Shown: positions 21,352 through 33,690, counted from the stretch's first letter. The stretch: 64,000 bases of DNA from Takakia lepidozioides (GCA_030704615.1 CM060732.1:63345053-63409052), one strand, 5' to 3'. Numbers and translations: made by a program. The notes: a model not told the origin generated them from the sequence alone.

Positions 21352-24300
21352 CTATGGTGAGGATCCGCTATCACTGTCCGATGCATCCCCGCCCTCATGC
21401 AAGGATGGCTGCCTTCCACCTGCCTCCGAACCTGCACTGCCGCTACCGCTGTTACTCTGAGAAGCCCTCCCCTCAAAAATACCATCCTCACCAGCCGGAA
21501 CTGTCCACCTGGGTGCGGAAGTGTCCTCAACATTCCCCTCGCTCTCGGACGCGGATTCTAATACGAACTTTCCTACTCTGTCTTTCACAATTCTATGTTT
21601 GGCCTCACGCCTCATTATAATTCTTTGCTCATTCCCGTATGTCAATTGCTCTAACCGAGTAGGCCTATCCTCCCTCCTGATGGCTTCTTTGGCAGCCGTG
21701 TCTGCATAGGCTGGTAGAAAAAAGGGCTTCTGGGGACTCGCGAGAAACGATTTTCTGGCAAAGAATGGCCGATGCGATTCTGTCTCCTCCTCTGCAACAG
21801 GGTCCGATTCGAGCAAGTCTCCCAGCTTCTCCTCGTCGGACGACTCTGCAAGGCTGAGTGTACGCACAAACATAGAATGAAGTACATTAGAGAATTCAAA
21901 CAGGGAATCATCGGCAGGTTGCATGGTCCCTACAACCGAAACCAATACACTTACTATGGTGCAACTCACTCGAAGACAGGCATTGGGGGAAGCGGCTTCG
22001 GGCGCCCCTGCATCGAACGAATTTCCCGGACTTCCTCCTCTTCATCTTCCTCCTCTCCTTCCACGTCCTCTTCTGCGTTTTTGGGATCCTCAGTCGGAGG
22101 CAGACGCTGAAGGCCCGCCAAATTGTAATCGTACAAGGCCGTATCCCCCTCAAATGAGAACACAAATCGGTTCGACATCCTTCCCGCCCACATACAGGCA
22201 CCTGCGAATTCATACGACACAACCACAGCCAAACTCAAGAATGAGTCGCTTCCTCGCACAAGCAAACATACAGAAACGGAAATGGTGTCAATTTCGGTGC
22301 CGCATTCAATTAACGTTCTCACCTGTATTTGCAGTGACGTCAAGGACCCTGCCTTCAACATCCGTACACGTTTCCATGAGCGTCTGGATGAATGCAGGAC
22401 TCCTGGTCCTGCCATACCTCCATGGCTTGCCCGACAAATCACAAAGAATGTCCTTCTCTCCCACATGGTTGAACAGGACGTTATACTCCAGTGGATCAAC
22501 TGTGGAATCAACAAGTCTTCCTGCTTCACGTAATTTGAATTTCGAATGTTCCTTCACGAAGCAAAATGCCTGAAAGATAAGAGTCTGCAGAGAAGGAAAT
22601 GAAAACGTCAGAGGTGGCCTACACGTACAGGGGCAATTTCGGCGCAGAAATTGACATAGCAGAGGAGAACCACAGCATACCTTCTGGCCATCGTTGAGAA
22701 GACCCTGCGTGTTGATGCAAGTCCAGATCTTTTTCAGGATGGGTGCTGCACTTCTCCCGTCCATACTTTGATATCATTCTCAGTGACTTCTCCATCGGCT
22801 GCTAGCACAACAACACAGCCAACGTCGTCCAACATGTTGGCTGCGAACCCGAATGTGTGGCTCCAGTATCTTTCGTCGTACTTGTTCCACCAGGGAACTG
22901 AGCCCAGCCCCAGTATCTCCTGCCCATCCGGGATATCCACAAGGATCATGTCGATGGAGGCTTTCACCGCCCTGCCCCCGACTGTGCTCTTTTTGCCGTG
23001 GCTCATCGCCACAAAATACTCCATCATCTTTGTGTAGCCAGGAGTGTCCTCCATATCATTGCCAGTGGCCTTCCTCTTCCCCTTCCCCTGGTGGGCCTCG
23101 ATCGCCTTCCTCAATCTCGTTATCTCCAGCCTTCTGGTCAGAGCAGTTAGGAAATTTTCATTAACACACTCCACAATTGTGGGTGTTTTGAGGACTTCCC
23201 TGCCCGCAATGTGCACCGCACGGTAGGGTCTGCCAGGTGCATCCTCGTATAGTGATCTCTTCGCAGCCGACCCCCCGGAGCGCTGGCCCTTGTGAATTTT
23301 CGGACGAGGTGTGGCCCCCTGGGTGTTTTCCTGCTGGAAATCGTCGTCGGAATCCTCCTCATCTGGCTGACTGTGTTGCTGCTTCTTCTTCTTGGGTGTG
23401 GGGGTCTTCGTCTCTTGCCCCTGTTTGCGCGTTCTTTTCTTCCTGTCCTTGGGCTGCTCAGCTGCCTGCTTCTCCATCTGCTCCTTCGCCAACGCTGCCG
23501 CCTTGGCTGACTTTCTCAGTGCTTTCTGCTTGGCTGCCTCCTCTGCTTTCAGTCTTTCCGCGTCCTCTGGTTGGGGATCTGATTGCGCCTTCATAGCCCT
23601 GGCATTCGCTTCCTTCTTCAAGTTAACCTCCGAGAGGTCAACGGTCCCACTTGGGAGATCCACATACCAGGGGCAGTCTACCAAATGCTCGGCATGCCAC
23701 TCCTTCGCCATTACTTCTGTGTACATCGTTCCACGACCTCCAGGTGTCCTCCACGCCAGGAAGAATGGTGGAACCCTTTGAATGGCTCCGGACGGAATGA
23801 GTGCAAAGTTTATGTACCTGCAATCACGAGGCAGTTCAACAAAAATCATTCTACCGATGCATCATGCAAGTGGAAGTTGTCAATGCACAAGGTATTTCGG
23901 CACCGAAATACGGAGTGGACCGTGCCCCAATTACCCAGAACTCACATCTTGCAGAGGTATATTTCGGCGCCGCAATATCCATCGCTGCTTAACCAAATCA
24001 TCTAAACTGCAAATAGGGGGATGCATTGTCAGCAGATTACCTGAACAGGACACGCATTGCCGCTTTGTCGGCACCCTCCTGCTCTTCGATGTATACGCTG
24101 CGTCTTGCCTTTGCAATTTCTCTGAAAAAGAGGTTTGCGAAGCGCCCTCGCCACGACTGCACGTAGTTCTCCATTGTCTCAGGCTTCGTCCAGTCGATCT
24201 GTAACTTGAAAGTGGTGGTGTTGCAGTCCAATTGCTCCTGGGCGTGGGTCAGTACCTGCATCATGGCAGGTTTCCAAAACATTCATGATTTTGAAATTGC

Positions 24301-26523
24301 GACGATGTCCAACACAGAATAGGAGAAAATTATACCTGATGCCACCAAGTCATACATTGAGCCAGTCGTTCATTTTGTCGTCTGTTGGCTCGATGGGAAA
24401 GTGGTACAGCAGCTTCGTGTTTGTATGGCCGTTCCAGATTCGCAGCCACCATCACATCGGTCAGACAAGAACTCCAACATAAGAATCGCGAGAAGTCACA
24501 AAACAAGAAGTAAACACATGCTTACCTTCTCCGCCGGCTCAACACAGGACACTGCGATGTGATGAAGTTTCTCCATGGACATTTCCGGTTTCATGGGTCT
24601 GGAGTAATGCAGTCCTATCTCCGCCAGGAACTCGGCACCAAGACCAGGGTCAGCGATTGCAACTTGCTTAACAAGTTTGGACCTGTACTTGGTCCGGGAT
24701 TGCTTCCCTGCCTGCACAATATGACTCTCTATCGACGCGTCCGCCTTGTTGGGGGCATCATTCTCAAAGAACTGCCTTTTGGCATAGGCCAAGTCATCCC
24801 TGATGTTTGTCTGCATTCCCATACCCAGCAGATACAGTCAGGCCACGGATCCCTGCAACAAATAACATTAAATTGATACTGAAATTTGAGATGAACCTCA
24901 CCGAATAGAGGATCTCCACCATGGCGTCCAGTGTTGGTCGGTACCAGGTGCGATCTGCCTTCGCTAGGGACTTCCTGTACAGCTCGGGATCGAGGGACTT
25001 TTGGAAGTCCGTCAGCGGAGCTGTCCCCACTTCTTGCACTCTGTAGAGCGTATGTGCCTGTAGAGTTATGTGCCAGATGAGTTTCCACGAAGGCCCTCTC
25101 TGTTACCCTGCCATGGAGAAAAAAAACAACATGAAAATATGATTTCGGCACAGCAATCCAATTTCCAGTTCATAGAGTGCATGACAGTGGTGAACATTGC
25201 CTATTTCGGCGCCGCAATAGGCAGTACACAAGGATGTAATTGTATACTTACAGATTTATATCCGCCATGGCACCCTTCAACAGTCCTCTGTCCCTGACGT
25301 CCACCTTCACGACAATGCAGTCCACCATGTAATGCCAACTGATATCTTGCGGATGCATTTCAGCAATGTACTCTGTCCAGGCAAGCATCCTGTGGTTCCC
25401 GTCCCAAACGAAGAACATCTTCCCTTCCATGTGTGCGAATGTGGGATTAGTCTTCAGATAGGCTTCAAACTCGGCATTAACAGTGTGCCAGTGGGGGCCC
25501 CAATTCTGAAGCTCCTCTGCAGTGGGGCCCCTTGTGACACCCTGGTCATTCTCAATGGAAACGTAGAATGCTGCCGACCCCCGTCTGTACCCTTCTCTGA
25601 AGTTGTGCTTCAGTCGATCGATATCCCCTGGCAGTGCTTGCCTTACAACTGGAAGGCTTACCATGCGACACAAAGGAACTTTGAGGTTCTCCGGATACAC
25701 CATGGAGCCCAAAACGCGGCCTATGTTGCTATGAGTCTCTGCCAGCAACCTGTTTGCTGCTATGTTCATGTCTCGTGCGCTCATGAGCATACCCGCCACC
25801 AGTTTCTTACTTGTATCACCTCTGTCACTTCCCTCACCCCTCTCACCAGCCTGTGTACTGTCCTGGAGGTTTTGCTCCTCCGCAAGCTCCAGCAGGTTCT
25901 GATCGTCGCCAAGTCGTACCACGTTATCGTCCTCTCCTTCTGTCAGTTGAATGGGCCGCCCTTCTGCAGATCCGACTCCCACATCTCCAGCGGCCTCCAC
26001 CGCATCTGTGTTTTCTGAAATTGACTGCAAACCCAATATCTCCGCTTCCAGTCTCCCTAGGGGTTTTACTGGCGAAGCCATGGGCTCCTTCTGCTTTCTC
26101 GGCTTCCGAACTCTAGGTGGGCTTTTCGGAGGCGATATCTGAGGTGTTGAATGAGGACTCGTCTGCCTCGATGCACTTCCACCTTGTGAGCGCAGCACCC
26201 GGGCAGGAGTATCCAAAGTTGACTGTGTTGCCTCGCCCCCCTGCGATCCCTCCCCAGCTCCCATGTCAAACAAACAGGAAAACATGAGACACTGCACGCC
26301 AAAAAAAAGGTGTAAAAGGAATATTGCGTATGGAGTGCTTCACATCCGCGAAGCACGAATCTCTCACTGGTGGGCGATCCGAGTCTCCGGATAACGAGGT
26401 CTGCATTTCATGCATGAGACGGAGCTTAAGTCGTGTCGTCGGCGGCTTCCCAAAATCCCGCGTCCTCTTCTTTGCCGGAGTCGCCTGACCTTCCACAAAC
26501 TCTATGCTACCACTATGCCGCAT
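21352..26523 (-). CDS. ParB-like plus beta-class amino-methyltransferase-like protein, ~10 exons
   Basis: Exons inferred from frame and GT/AG sites: 26,523-26,344; 26,240-25,252; 25,097-24,902; 24,810-24,526; about 24,450-24,336; 24,255-24,041; 23,817-22,681; 22,584-22,323; 22,201-21,970; 21,853-21,352. Exon 2 carries a ParB/sulfiredoxin-like domain: PLCRMVSLPVVRQALPGDID, then FVWDGNHRMLAW and IVVKVDVRD. Exon 7 starts a Lys-rich linker and then DMILVDIPDG, at the place of the amino-MTase catalytic loop. Exons 8-9 give KPWRYGRTRSPAFIQTLMET and motif I-like GRVLDVTANTG, then RFVFSFEGDTALYDY. Loop before motif I is the beta-class order. The tail is acidic. DIPD is not a canonical DPPY, so catalysis is doubtful. 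A 1-bp frameshift near 22,745 and the uncertain start of exon 5 may mean this copy is broken. ParB-MTase fusions are otherwise known from phages and bacteria. Confidence 0.62.
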
Positions 26524-26771
26524 AAGGAGAGGAAACGCAGGAGAACGTCACTGCAGAAGGGCAAGGAGCGAGAGAGCGAAGCGGTGGAACATGCAACCAC
26601 TATGCACGAGCAGATGCGTAAGCAGCCACGTCTCCCGAAGCGTTGCCACCGTCCAACACTTTTTGCCGTATGGGTGATGAAGAGATTGTGACCCCTGACA
26701 TGTTCGCACGGATGAAGTCGACTGGAACACGACGCGTGCCAGTTCCAGCCACCAGTACAAGACGGTTTATC

Positions 26772-28400
26772 CGAATTGCGGCACCGAAATACGTTCCGTA
26801 CACCGGATGCTGTTCCCGGAGCAGCCGGCATTGAATGAAATATCCGCACATCATGAAACCCAACCGCCAAGAAAATCCCCTGCCTATGACATTCAACAGT
26901 CAGGATCGGTACGTTTCAACAGCGGACGGATGAATTTCGGCGCCGAAATTCATCCTATTCAAGTGCTTTCATACGCAAACTTACGAATTTCGGCGCCGCA
27001 ATTCATCGCTTCCGAAGTCCTCATCCGTCATGAGCAAACCTGTCAGTGGGATATCGGAGCCGGAATTAATTCCGGGACAGTGAAAACGGTTGCACTTGGG
27101 CACATTTCATCCATATTTCGGCGCCGAAATTCATTACGAATATCTCCGTCCGCGCGTAGACGAGGTGAAATCATCATTATTTCGGCGCCGAAATTCATCC
27201 AGAGCGAAGACTAAATGGCACCATGCTACGCTTTGCCGCCATCATTGCCCCTGACGGATGCTGTCCATGCCTGTTGGACTTGCCATTTTTGGACATTTAA
27301 CTATAATTTCGGCGCCGAAATTATACTTTATGTGCGGCAACGTCCCGTGCGAAAAAGACCACTTAATGGATACTGTCGGTTTCAAATGAAAAAAAACGGC
27401 TAAAATGCAATTAATTTTGACAGAAGTGGTTTAATATGCCGATTTCTCCATTAAATGCAGAATATTCCTGTTATATTCGTCGGAACGGGGTATTTCCAAC
27501 GATTTACGGAAAATTATCATCCAAAAGCAAAAAGTAAGTGCCGGGTTTGGACGAATTTCGGCGCCGAAATTCATCCGTCGCATAGAAAATGTAATATTAG
27601 AGTTACTCATTGCGGACAGTAAGGATGAATTTCGGCGCCGAAATTCATCCATTTCAAAGAAAAATAAATATTGGAGGGAGGGCATTGGATGAATTTCGGC
27701 GCCGAAATCCGGCGCTCAAACCCTGAAAAGAATTTGGAGGGATGAAGTCGGCTGAATTTCGGCGCCGAAATTCATTGCTCGCGAAGAAAAAAAAAATTTC
27801 GGGAGGACTTCGGATGAATTTCGGCGCCGAAATTCATTGCTCGCGAAGAAAAAGGAAAATTAAAAAGGAGTACTTGGATGAGATTCGGCGCCAAAGTTCA
27901 TCTGTCGCAAAGAAAAATAAAAACAGAAAGGACTTCCGATGAATTCTGGCACCGAAATCCATCCGCAGGGGGCAGCAGAATTAGGGTCGGAAAAGGAGAT
28001 GAAGAATGAATTTCGGCGCCGAAATACATCCATTCTGCCGATTCAGGATTACTGTCATTCGGAAGTCGGCACCGATATCCGGACACGTGGTCAATCACGA
28101 CTGTAATCAGGAACACATTCATCCGTATTTTGGCATCTAAATTCAACCCATATGTGCAGATACAATTTAATGAAGAAGAAGTTCATCCGAATTTCGGCAC
28201 CGAAATCCATCCGTTGGGTGCTTGGTCAGTTTAATGAGGTAAACAAATTACGATTTCTGTTGCCAGAATTCATCCCTTGGCTTCCAAAGCTGTTACATGA
28301 CAGAGATGTTCATCCAGATTTCGGTGCCGAAATTCATGGGAAGGCCTGATTTATTGTACCCCAAGTGGTTGTACATTACAATTCAGGCACCAAATATCCG
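26772..28400. repeat. Phased palindrome array, block X (about 20 sites)
   Basis: The core GAATTTCGGCGCCGAAATTC (26,932-26,951) is a perfect palindrome. Perfect or near copies have centres near 26,941, 26,994, 27,058, 27,122, 27,186, 27,313, 27,562, 27,636, 27,700, 27,763, 27,825, 27,889, 27,950 and 28,017, continuing to about 28,390. Most steps are 61-67 bp or a multiple. Spacers in 27.6-27.95 kb resemble each other (GCGAAGAAAAA, then GGACTT), so it partly grew by tandem duplication. Each core holds three CpG sites and a GGCGCC hexamer. Confidence 0.92.
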
Positions 28401-28584
28401 ATGTGAACTTGCTGTTTTCGTCCGTTTTTTAAACGTACGTTACACACCTTCATCTTTACGTGCACTGATCACCCATCCTGTTGGATACGGAATCCTCAGA
28501 AAATCATTTGTGTTATTAGGTAGGACACACTCTTCTCATTGCAGGACTTCGCTGCGGAGCGTACCGAGAGGTCCCGTCTTCAAA

Positions 28585-31500
28585 ATGGACTCCCGTGTTT
28601 GGGTCAACGTGTACTTCCATCCTGATTCTCTGAAAGCTAAAATACCCTGCGACCAAGGATTTGCGATTGTCACTGAGCAGTACTTGTGTGTGAAGTTCGG
28701 GCTCCGCCCTGGAACGGTGTTTTTGGAAGAGGAGACGAAGGATGCTTATGGTAATTTTCTGGAAAGTGCCGTCATTCTGCATGCAGATTTCGGAAAAGGC
28801 AAAGAGTGGCGGCTCCCAGCTTCTGAATCCATCCGGTACAGTGCCATTGGTGAAATCGTGCCTAAAGAGTTCCCACGCTGGAACTTGGTTGATCCTCCTT
28901 CCACAAGAGGGTCTGGCGTGCAAGATGTGAAGGATGTGGGCACCTCTTCACAAGCAGAGAAGCCCAAACATGTGAAAAGGGAAATCCAGGAAAACAGGGA
29001 AACAGTCGTCCACGACTTATCCAGTGACGATGAAGACTGTATGGTCCTTCCATCGTATGTTTTGAAGTCGTCCGTCACTAGGAGTGTTCAGCATACACCG
29101 TCCGACTCAACTTCCGTCCGCTCAGTAATCGACATATTGCGGAGGATGAAGACAACGGGTTCCCGCTCCAGTGACCTTCTTAGGCTTGATTACGACAAAA
29201 CTCCAATCCATTCTGTGGAAACTTTGCCTGATGTTGTGGATGGGAATGCTATCTACGAGTTCCCTCCAGTGCCGGCAGGCGCAGGCCCAGACGGCATGCT
29301 CGCAGGAATGAACAGGAAACATGACGGCCACCCTTGGTGTGTCACCAAACTTCATCGTCCAACCTGGGTGATGGAGTTCGAGTGAGATATGTATTGTGTG
29401 CTGGGCATCTTAAATGTTTCTCGAGCACATGTTACCATTACACTAGCAAAGGCACCAGGAATGAGACTGACTGGATTGGCAATTCGTCGACCCCATTTTG
29501 GCCTCAAGGTAGAGTTCCTGCAGGGACGTTCAAGTGTGCCCATTGCAACGCAGCCCCTACGTGCATGGCAGTGTGCAACGCCAAGCAGTACTACGTCGGG
29601 ACCGTCGGCCCAGCGTGCACCAGAGCATGCATTCACATCGGAAAGCATGAGCACCCCCTCGCCAGAGGCAATTGCAGAGTCGCTTTTCAACAAGCCCAGG
29701 ATATTATCAAGGAGGAGGTGAGGTTGAGGCCGGGTGCAAAACCAAAGCAGATACAGCTCGCATCGGCACATAGGATTGCAATTGGCAGAATAATGTCGGA
29801 GGACGGAAGCACAAGAGAGAAGCTGGGCGAGGGGACATGAAGGACCTGCTGGAAGCTGTCTCCCATGTGTGCAGCCCCAATGTCAGGAACCACATTGTCA
29901 GCTGCAAGAAACGAATCGGAAGAGGATCAGACATGCACTCCATCTTGGAAGTGAAGCGCACATGCGGCTACGACTTCATCCAAGGCAGCTTCTTTCCTGG
30001 TCAAGGCTCGGAGACGGACAGGTGCTTCATATTTAAGATGTCAACGTGCGGACCGGGGAGCGGCGTCGATTTGGTGAAGCGGATGACCAGTGGAGACCTT
30101 TCAAATTGTTGGGTCATGTTCGACCACATCCGGCGAATTACCAACCACGATTGGGTGACAATGGGGGCACATGTATACGACCCACATTGCAGAAAGTTGA
30201 TGACCATTGCTATCTGCGAAATGAAGGGAGAAGACACAGATTCGGAGTTGCATATGTGGCGCGGAATTAATGAGCAAATGGCGAGAGCCAAGTTGCCCCC
30301 TCCCGATTTTAGGGGCTTCATGGCTGACAATGCCCAGGCAAACTGGGCTGCAGTTAGGAGGGTATATGGGGACGACCCAAAGACTCCAATGGAAGGAAAG
30401 GAGAGATCTTGCGGGTTCCACTTCATGCAGAGTTTGACGCAAAACACGAAAAGGTTCGTGGCGTCACGCCACCGGCAGGATCATATCAGTATGTGCCTAG
30501 CGTGGAAAAATGCGAATTCCATCGACGAGGCGGAGACCGAGTTTGCAACCATACGCGCCTGGTGGGTGTCTTCAGGGGCAGTGGATGTGAAAGATGAGTC
30601 AGGTAACACATTTCTGTACTTGACAATTGTTCTGTTTTGTGCTTGGACATTCTCCACAATCAGTGACATATCTAATTTCCTTCAACAGGACATGAGCTTG
30701 GAGGATGACACGGATATGCCGACGACGAACATGGCCGAATCGGTGCACTCTTCCTGGCGTGCTTCCTCTGCAGCACATCTCGTTGACATGTTGACAGCAA
30801 CAACAGAAGATATTGTGAGGGCCATCATGCAACAATCTCATTACTACCAGTTTCTGGGAGGAAAGCAATGGGGTATCGGACCAGATAGGCAGGAGATGCT
30901 GATGAGGGCGGCGCATCGTTCGACCGATCCCAAAAAATGGACTGCTGCATTGCGGGAAACAATAAGGTCAACGCCGTTACACAGTCGGGGGAACTGCCTG
31001 GAGGGCGATGTCCGCAGCCGGCCGGTGAAGAGAAGAATTGAGGACATGCCCGGAGGGGATGGGGATTCATGGAGATCAGATATGAACATCCGCACTCAAC
31101 CTCGGGGCGCAACGATGTTGCGTCCCACGCCTCCACGAAGCAGGACTCGTACCCCCTCTCCTGCAGCATCCATGGAATCGCTGCCAGACTCGGGACAACA
31201 TGCCGAGGATGGGCATGTTGCTCCTGTTTTCGTTACCCAATACAACATTCCAATCGTGGAGCGAGATGTGTCGGCCTCGCAGTGGAGAATTGCACGGACC
31301 CGTCCGACATTTCGTGGCAAATGTTGTGCTGTTCGTGTCGACACCAACCAGAGATGCAATGAGATGATTCGGAGGAGCCCGCAGGGCGGTGTGCCTGCCC
31401 CTTGCTTCACAGGGAGATTTGTGTGCGCAAAGTTTGTGGAGGCCACACTGAAGGAGTTTTGGTTCTGCAGGCACGACATCATGTCGTGTGTGTTCGGCAA

Positions 31501-32115
31501 GCCCAAGTATGGTGTACAAGGCATGCCTGAACCACCGGCAGTCTGGCCTGTGGCAAGTGGTACAGATCTTACCCTGGAGGAGGCAGACGCTCTAGGAAGT
31601 GCAGGGTTTCGACTGGTGGAGAGGACAGACGTTCCACGAAATCCAATTCCCAATCGTCATCCTCCTCCCACGAGAAGCTCTTCGCCCTGCATACCGGTGG
31701 GTGACCCCGCAGCTTGGCCCACCCATCGGTGGGGTAAACTGAAAAGACGGCGGCCACCAACAAAGGCGAACGACACCAGGATGGCCAACGCTCTTGCAAT
31801 GCCCTGCATAGTGCAAGGTTGCAGGGATGTTCCTCACCCCGGGATGGGGCGCATATTTCAGTTGTCAACAGCCGGTCTGCTGCGCGTAGTGTCGTGTATG
31901 CAATCACGGTTTCACAGTACCCAGCTTGCAACTGTGAGGACTTCCTTGTTATGGAATCGAAGAATGCAGCATACGTCCCCTGCAAACACCTTTATTACAT
32001 TTTTATGAAGCGCATGAGTTGCATATCCGCAGTGGACGTCTTCATCCATGCTCCAACACTGAGTTTCAACGAGCTGCACAAGGCCCTACGGCAGGATACT
32101 GGTCGGACTGCTTGA
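28585..32115 (+). pseudogene. MULE-type transposase with SWIM finger, block Y' copy
   Basis: Begins MDSRVWVNVYFHP at 28,585. After the zinc-binding segment (VLCAGHLKCFSSTCYHY) comes the DDE core: VMFDHIRR (first Asp), FRGFMADNAQANWAAVRR (second Asp), then CGFHFMQSLTQN, the C-x2-H typical of MULE transposases. TTNMAESVHSSW would hold the Glu. The C-terminus has a Cys-rich region and a SWIM finger (YPACNCEDF...VPCKHLYYIF; CxC...CxH) ending at 32,115. Lesions: a 1-bp loss in an A run near 29,350, a 1-bp loss in a G run near 29,836, and a ~65-bp deletion just before the intron at 30,603-30,688. The long frame 29,837-32,008 reads through that intron. Transposase would cut and move the element. Confidence 0.82.
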
Positions 32116-32571
32116 CATTCCACATTCGGGAAGGAGAAAGTGGCAATTATATTACATTCATCTTCTTGCACCCTATTTTTTTGTGAGGAATTATATACTT
32201 GGTGGTGCCGCATCGCCATGGCTACATGTGAATTTCGTCCACCTTTATGAGAAGACTCCAATTTGCTACAAATACATTGTTACTGTTCTGCAAATGTGAT
32301 GCCTTTACAAGATTGCTAGTTCTGTGTCCCAGTGGGAAGGGTCCTACTGCACATTCCAGCATTTGCATACTGCACCTTGTGCAAACAGCAATCCATACGA
32401 CAAAGGACACGTCCCAGCATACTGGCAGTGAATTGCAAAAAACCTTAACAGAAGATTATCGAAGCATGTATATTCCCCATATGGCACAGGGAAGCTGCTT
32501 GATTTCTGAATGAAAATGTATGTGCCATGAGTGTCAGCGAGTTGAAACATGTCTACTCTAGCATGCAAGAC

Positions 32572-33195
32572 CTATGGTCCCCTCGCCCAAGAAGAAGGAA
32601 CTCGAACTGGCCTCTCAAGGACCTCCTCAGTGACCGGGTGCCTATATTTGAACAAAATGTCAGTGGTTTCTGTCGCCCGGTTGAAACTAACGAGGATGTC
32701 GTGTTTATCGATAGCGCCCCCTTGGTAGAAGGACATTTTCACAGTGGGCCCTGTGTTCCCCTCCTCCTCATCCTCATAACTGAAGAGAATGTCCCCACTT
32801 TCCGAGCCAGTCCGTCCACGCGTAAAGTTTTCACCTATGCACTCATCATACGTCCACTCGCAACAATTCCAGCGATACAGCAACGCTGTGCGTGATCTGT
32901 TCGGCTCCCACACATGCGGAAAGTCCAGGTCCATGATGCGTAGGAACCACCTGCTCCCCAGCCGGGGTCCAGGAGAATCGTGCAATCCTGGAAGAAACTC
33001 CATTGCTCTCAGCTGGACAAGTCGAGGATCGTCCCTGTAAACATCCAGGAAGACAATGATGTCGTCTGCTTTCGGGAAAATGACTCCCGTCTGGCGTCGA
33101 TAGATGTGATTCGGGCACGACATGGCCTCACGACACAGCACGAACTCAAAGCAGGGAGGAGATGGGCACAACAGAGAAGAGTGAAGAGCAAAATG
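32572..33195 (-). pseudogene. Truncated copy of the unknown Y gene
   Basis: About 199 codons match the C-terminal half of the 15,426-16,621 gene, including KADDIIVFLDVYRDDPRLVQ. The codon that is TAG in copy 1 is TGG here. Sequence for the N-terminal half is absent: the match jumps from GCCCATCTCCTCCCTGC straight to the region beside the 64-bp array. Function unknown. Confidence 0.6.
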
Positions 33196-33239
33196 AGAGC
33201 AAGGCCTCCCTCACCGTAAGGCGGGTATTTGCTCTCCGA

Positions 33240-33690
33240 CGCCCAATTTCGGCGCCGTTATTACATGGAGTGCGGAAGCTTCAGCCGAGAATTTTGTTTC
33301 CGCAGGTCAATTTCGGCGCCGTTATTGGTTGCAATCCCCAGCCTTCAGCCGGGTATTTGGTTTCCGGACCCAATTTCGGCGCCGTTATCGGCTGCACTCC
33401 GGTGGCTTCAGCCAAGTATTTGGTTTCCGGGGCCCATTTCGGCGCCGTTATCGCCTGCACTCCGGAGGATGCAGCCGGGTATTTGGTTGGCAGAGCCCAA
33501 TTACTTTCACCGTTGTTGGCTTCACTCCCGAGCCTTCAGCCCGCTATTTCTTTTCCTGTGCCCAATTACGGCGTCGTTATACCCAACCATCCTGCACTTC
33601 TGCAATAGTACTGTCCACGGTTATATGTCGCCATTGCGTTTTCGGAGTCTGCAAACCCGGATCCTAATTCCGCTTGCGTCTCTGCCTCTA
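33240..33690. repeat. 64-bp tandem array of Y' (about six units)
   Basis: GGCGCCGTTA cores at 33,251, 33,315, 33,378 and 33,441, followed by decayed units near 33,505 and 33,570; steps are 63-65 bp. It is the inverted counterpart of 14,951-15,260. Plus-strand ORFs here are repeat artefacts. Confidence 0.88.

Larger units (their letters stand above)
20661..28411 (-). mobile_element. Block X: element unit with ParB-methyltransferase-like gene
   Basis: Bounded on the left by CAAATTCA/CATGAGC repeats and on the right by TGAACTTG (28,404-28,411), where block Y' begins. It contains one long multi-exon minus-strand gene (26,523 to 21,352) and a ~1.6-kb array of 60-67-bp-spaced palindromes (26,772-28,400). 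The last ~3.2 kb match 33,951-37,220 in inverted orientation. There is no transposase inside X; it could be a non-autonomous partner moved by Y's transposase, or the second half of a composite Y-X element. Confidence 0.65.

Noticed and set aside
21966-22529. 187-codon minus-strand ORF as a separate gene
   Set aside because: It reads through the intron at 22,202-22,322; only its second half is coding (exon 9 of the ParB-MTase-like gene), and its first half is an off-frame shadow of exon 8.
25332-26018. 228-codon plus-strand ORF and its partner at 36,330-37,025
   Set aside because: Antisense shadows of the ParB-like exon, which has the better motif content and conserved splice sites.
26772-28400. 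CRISPR-like array (20-base repeat, ~44-base spacers)
   Set aside because: The surroundings are clearly eukaryotic TE sequence, the repeats are perfect palindromes with graded decay, spacers resemble one another in part, and no cas-like gene is present.
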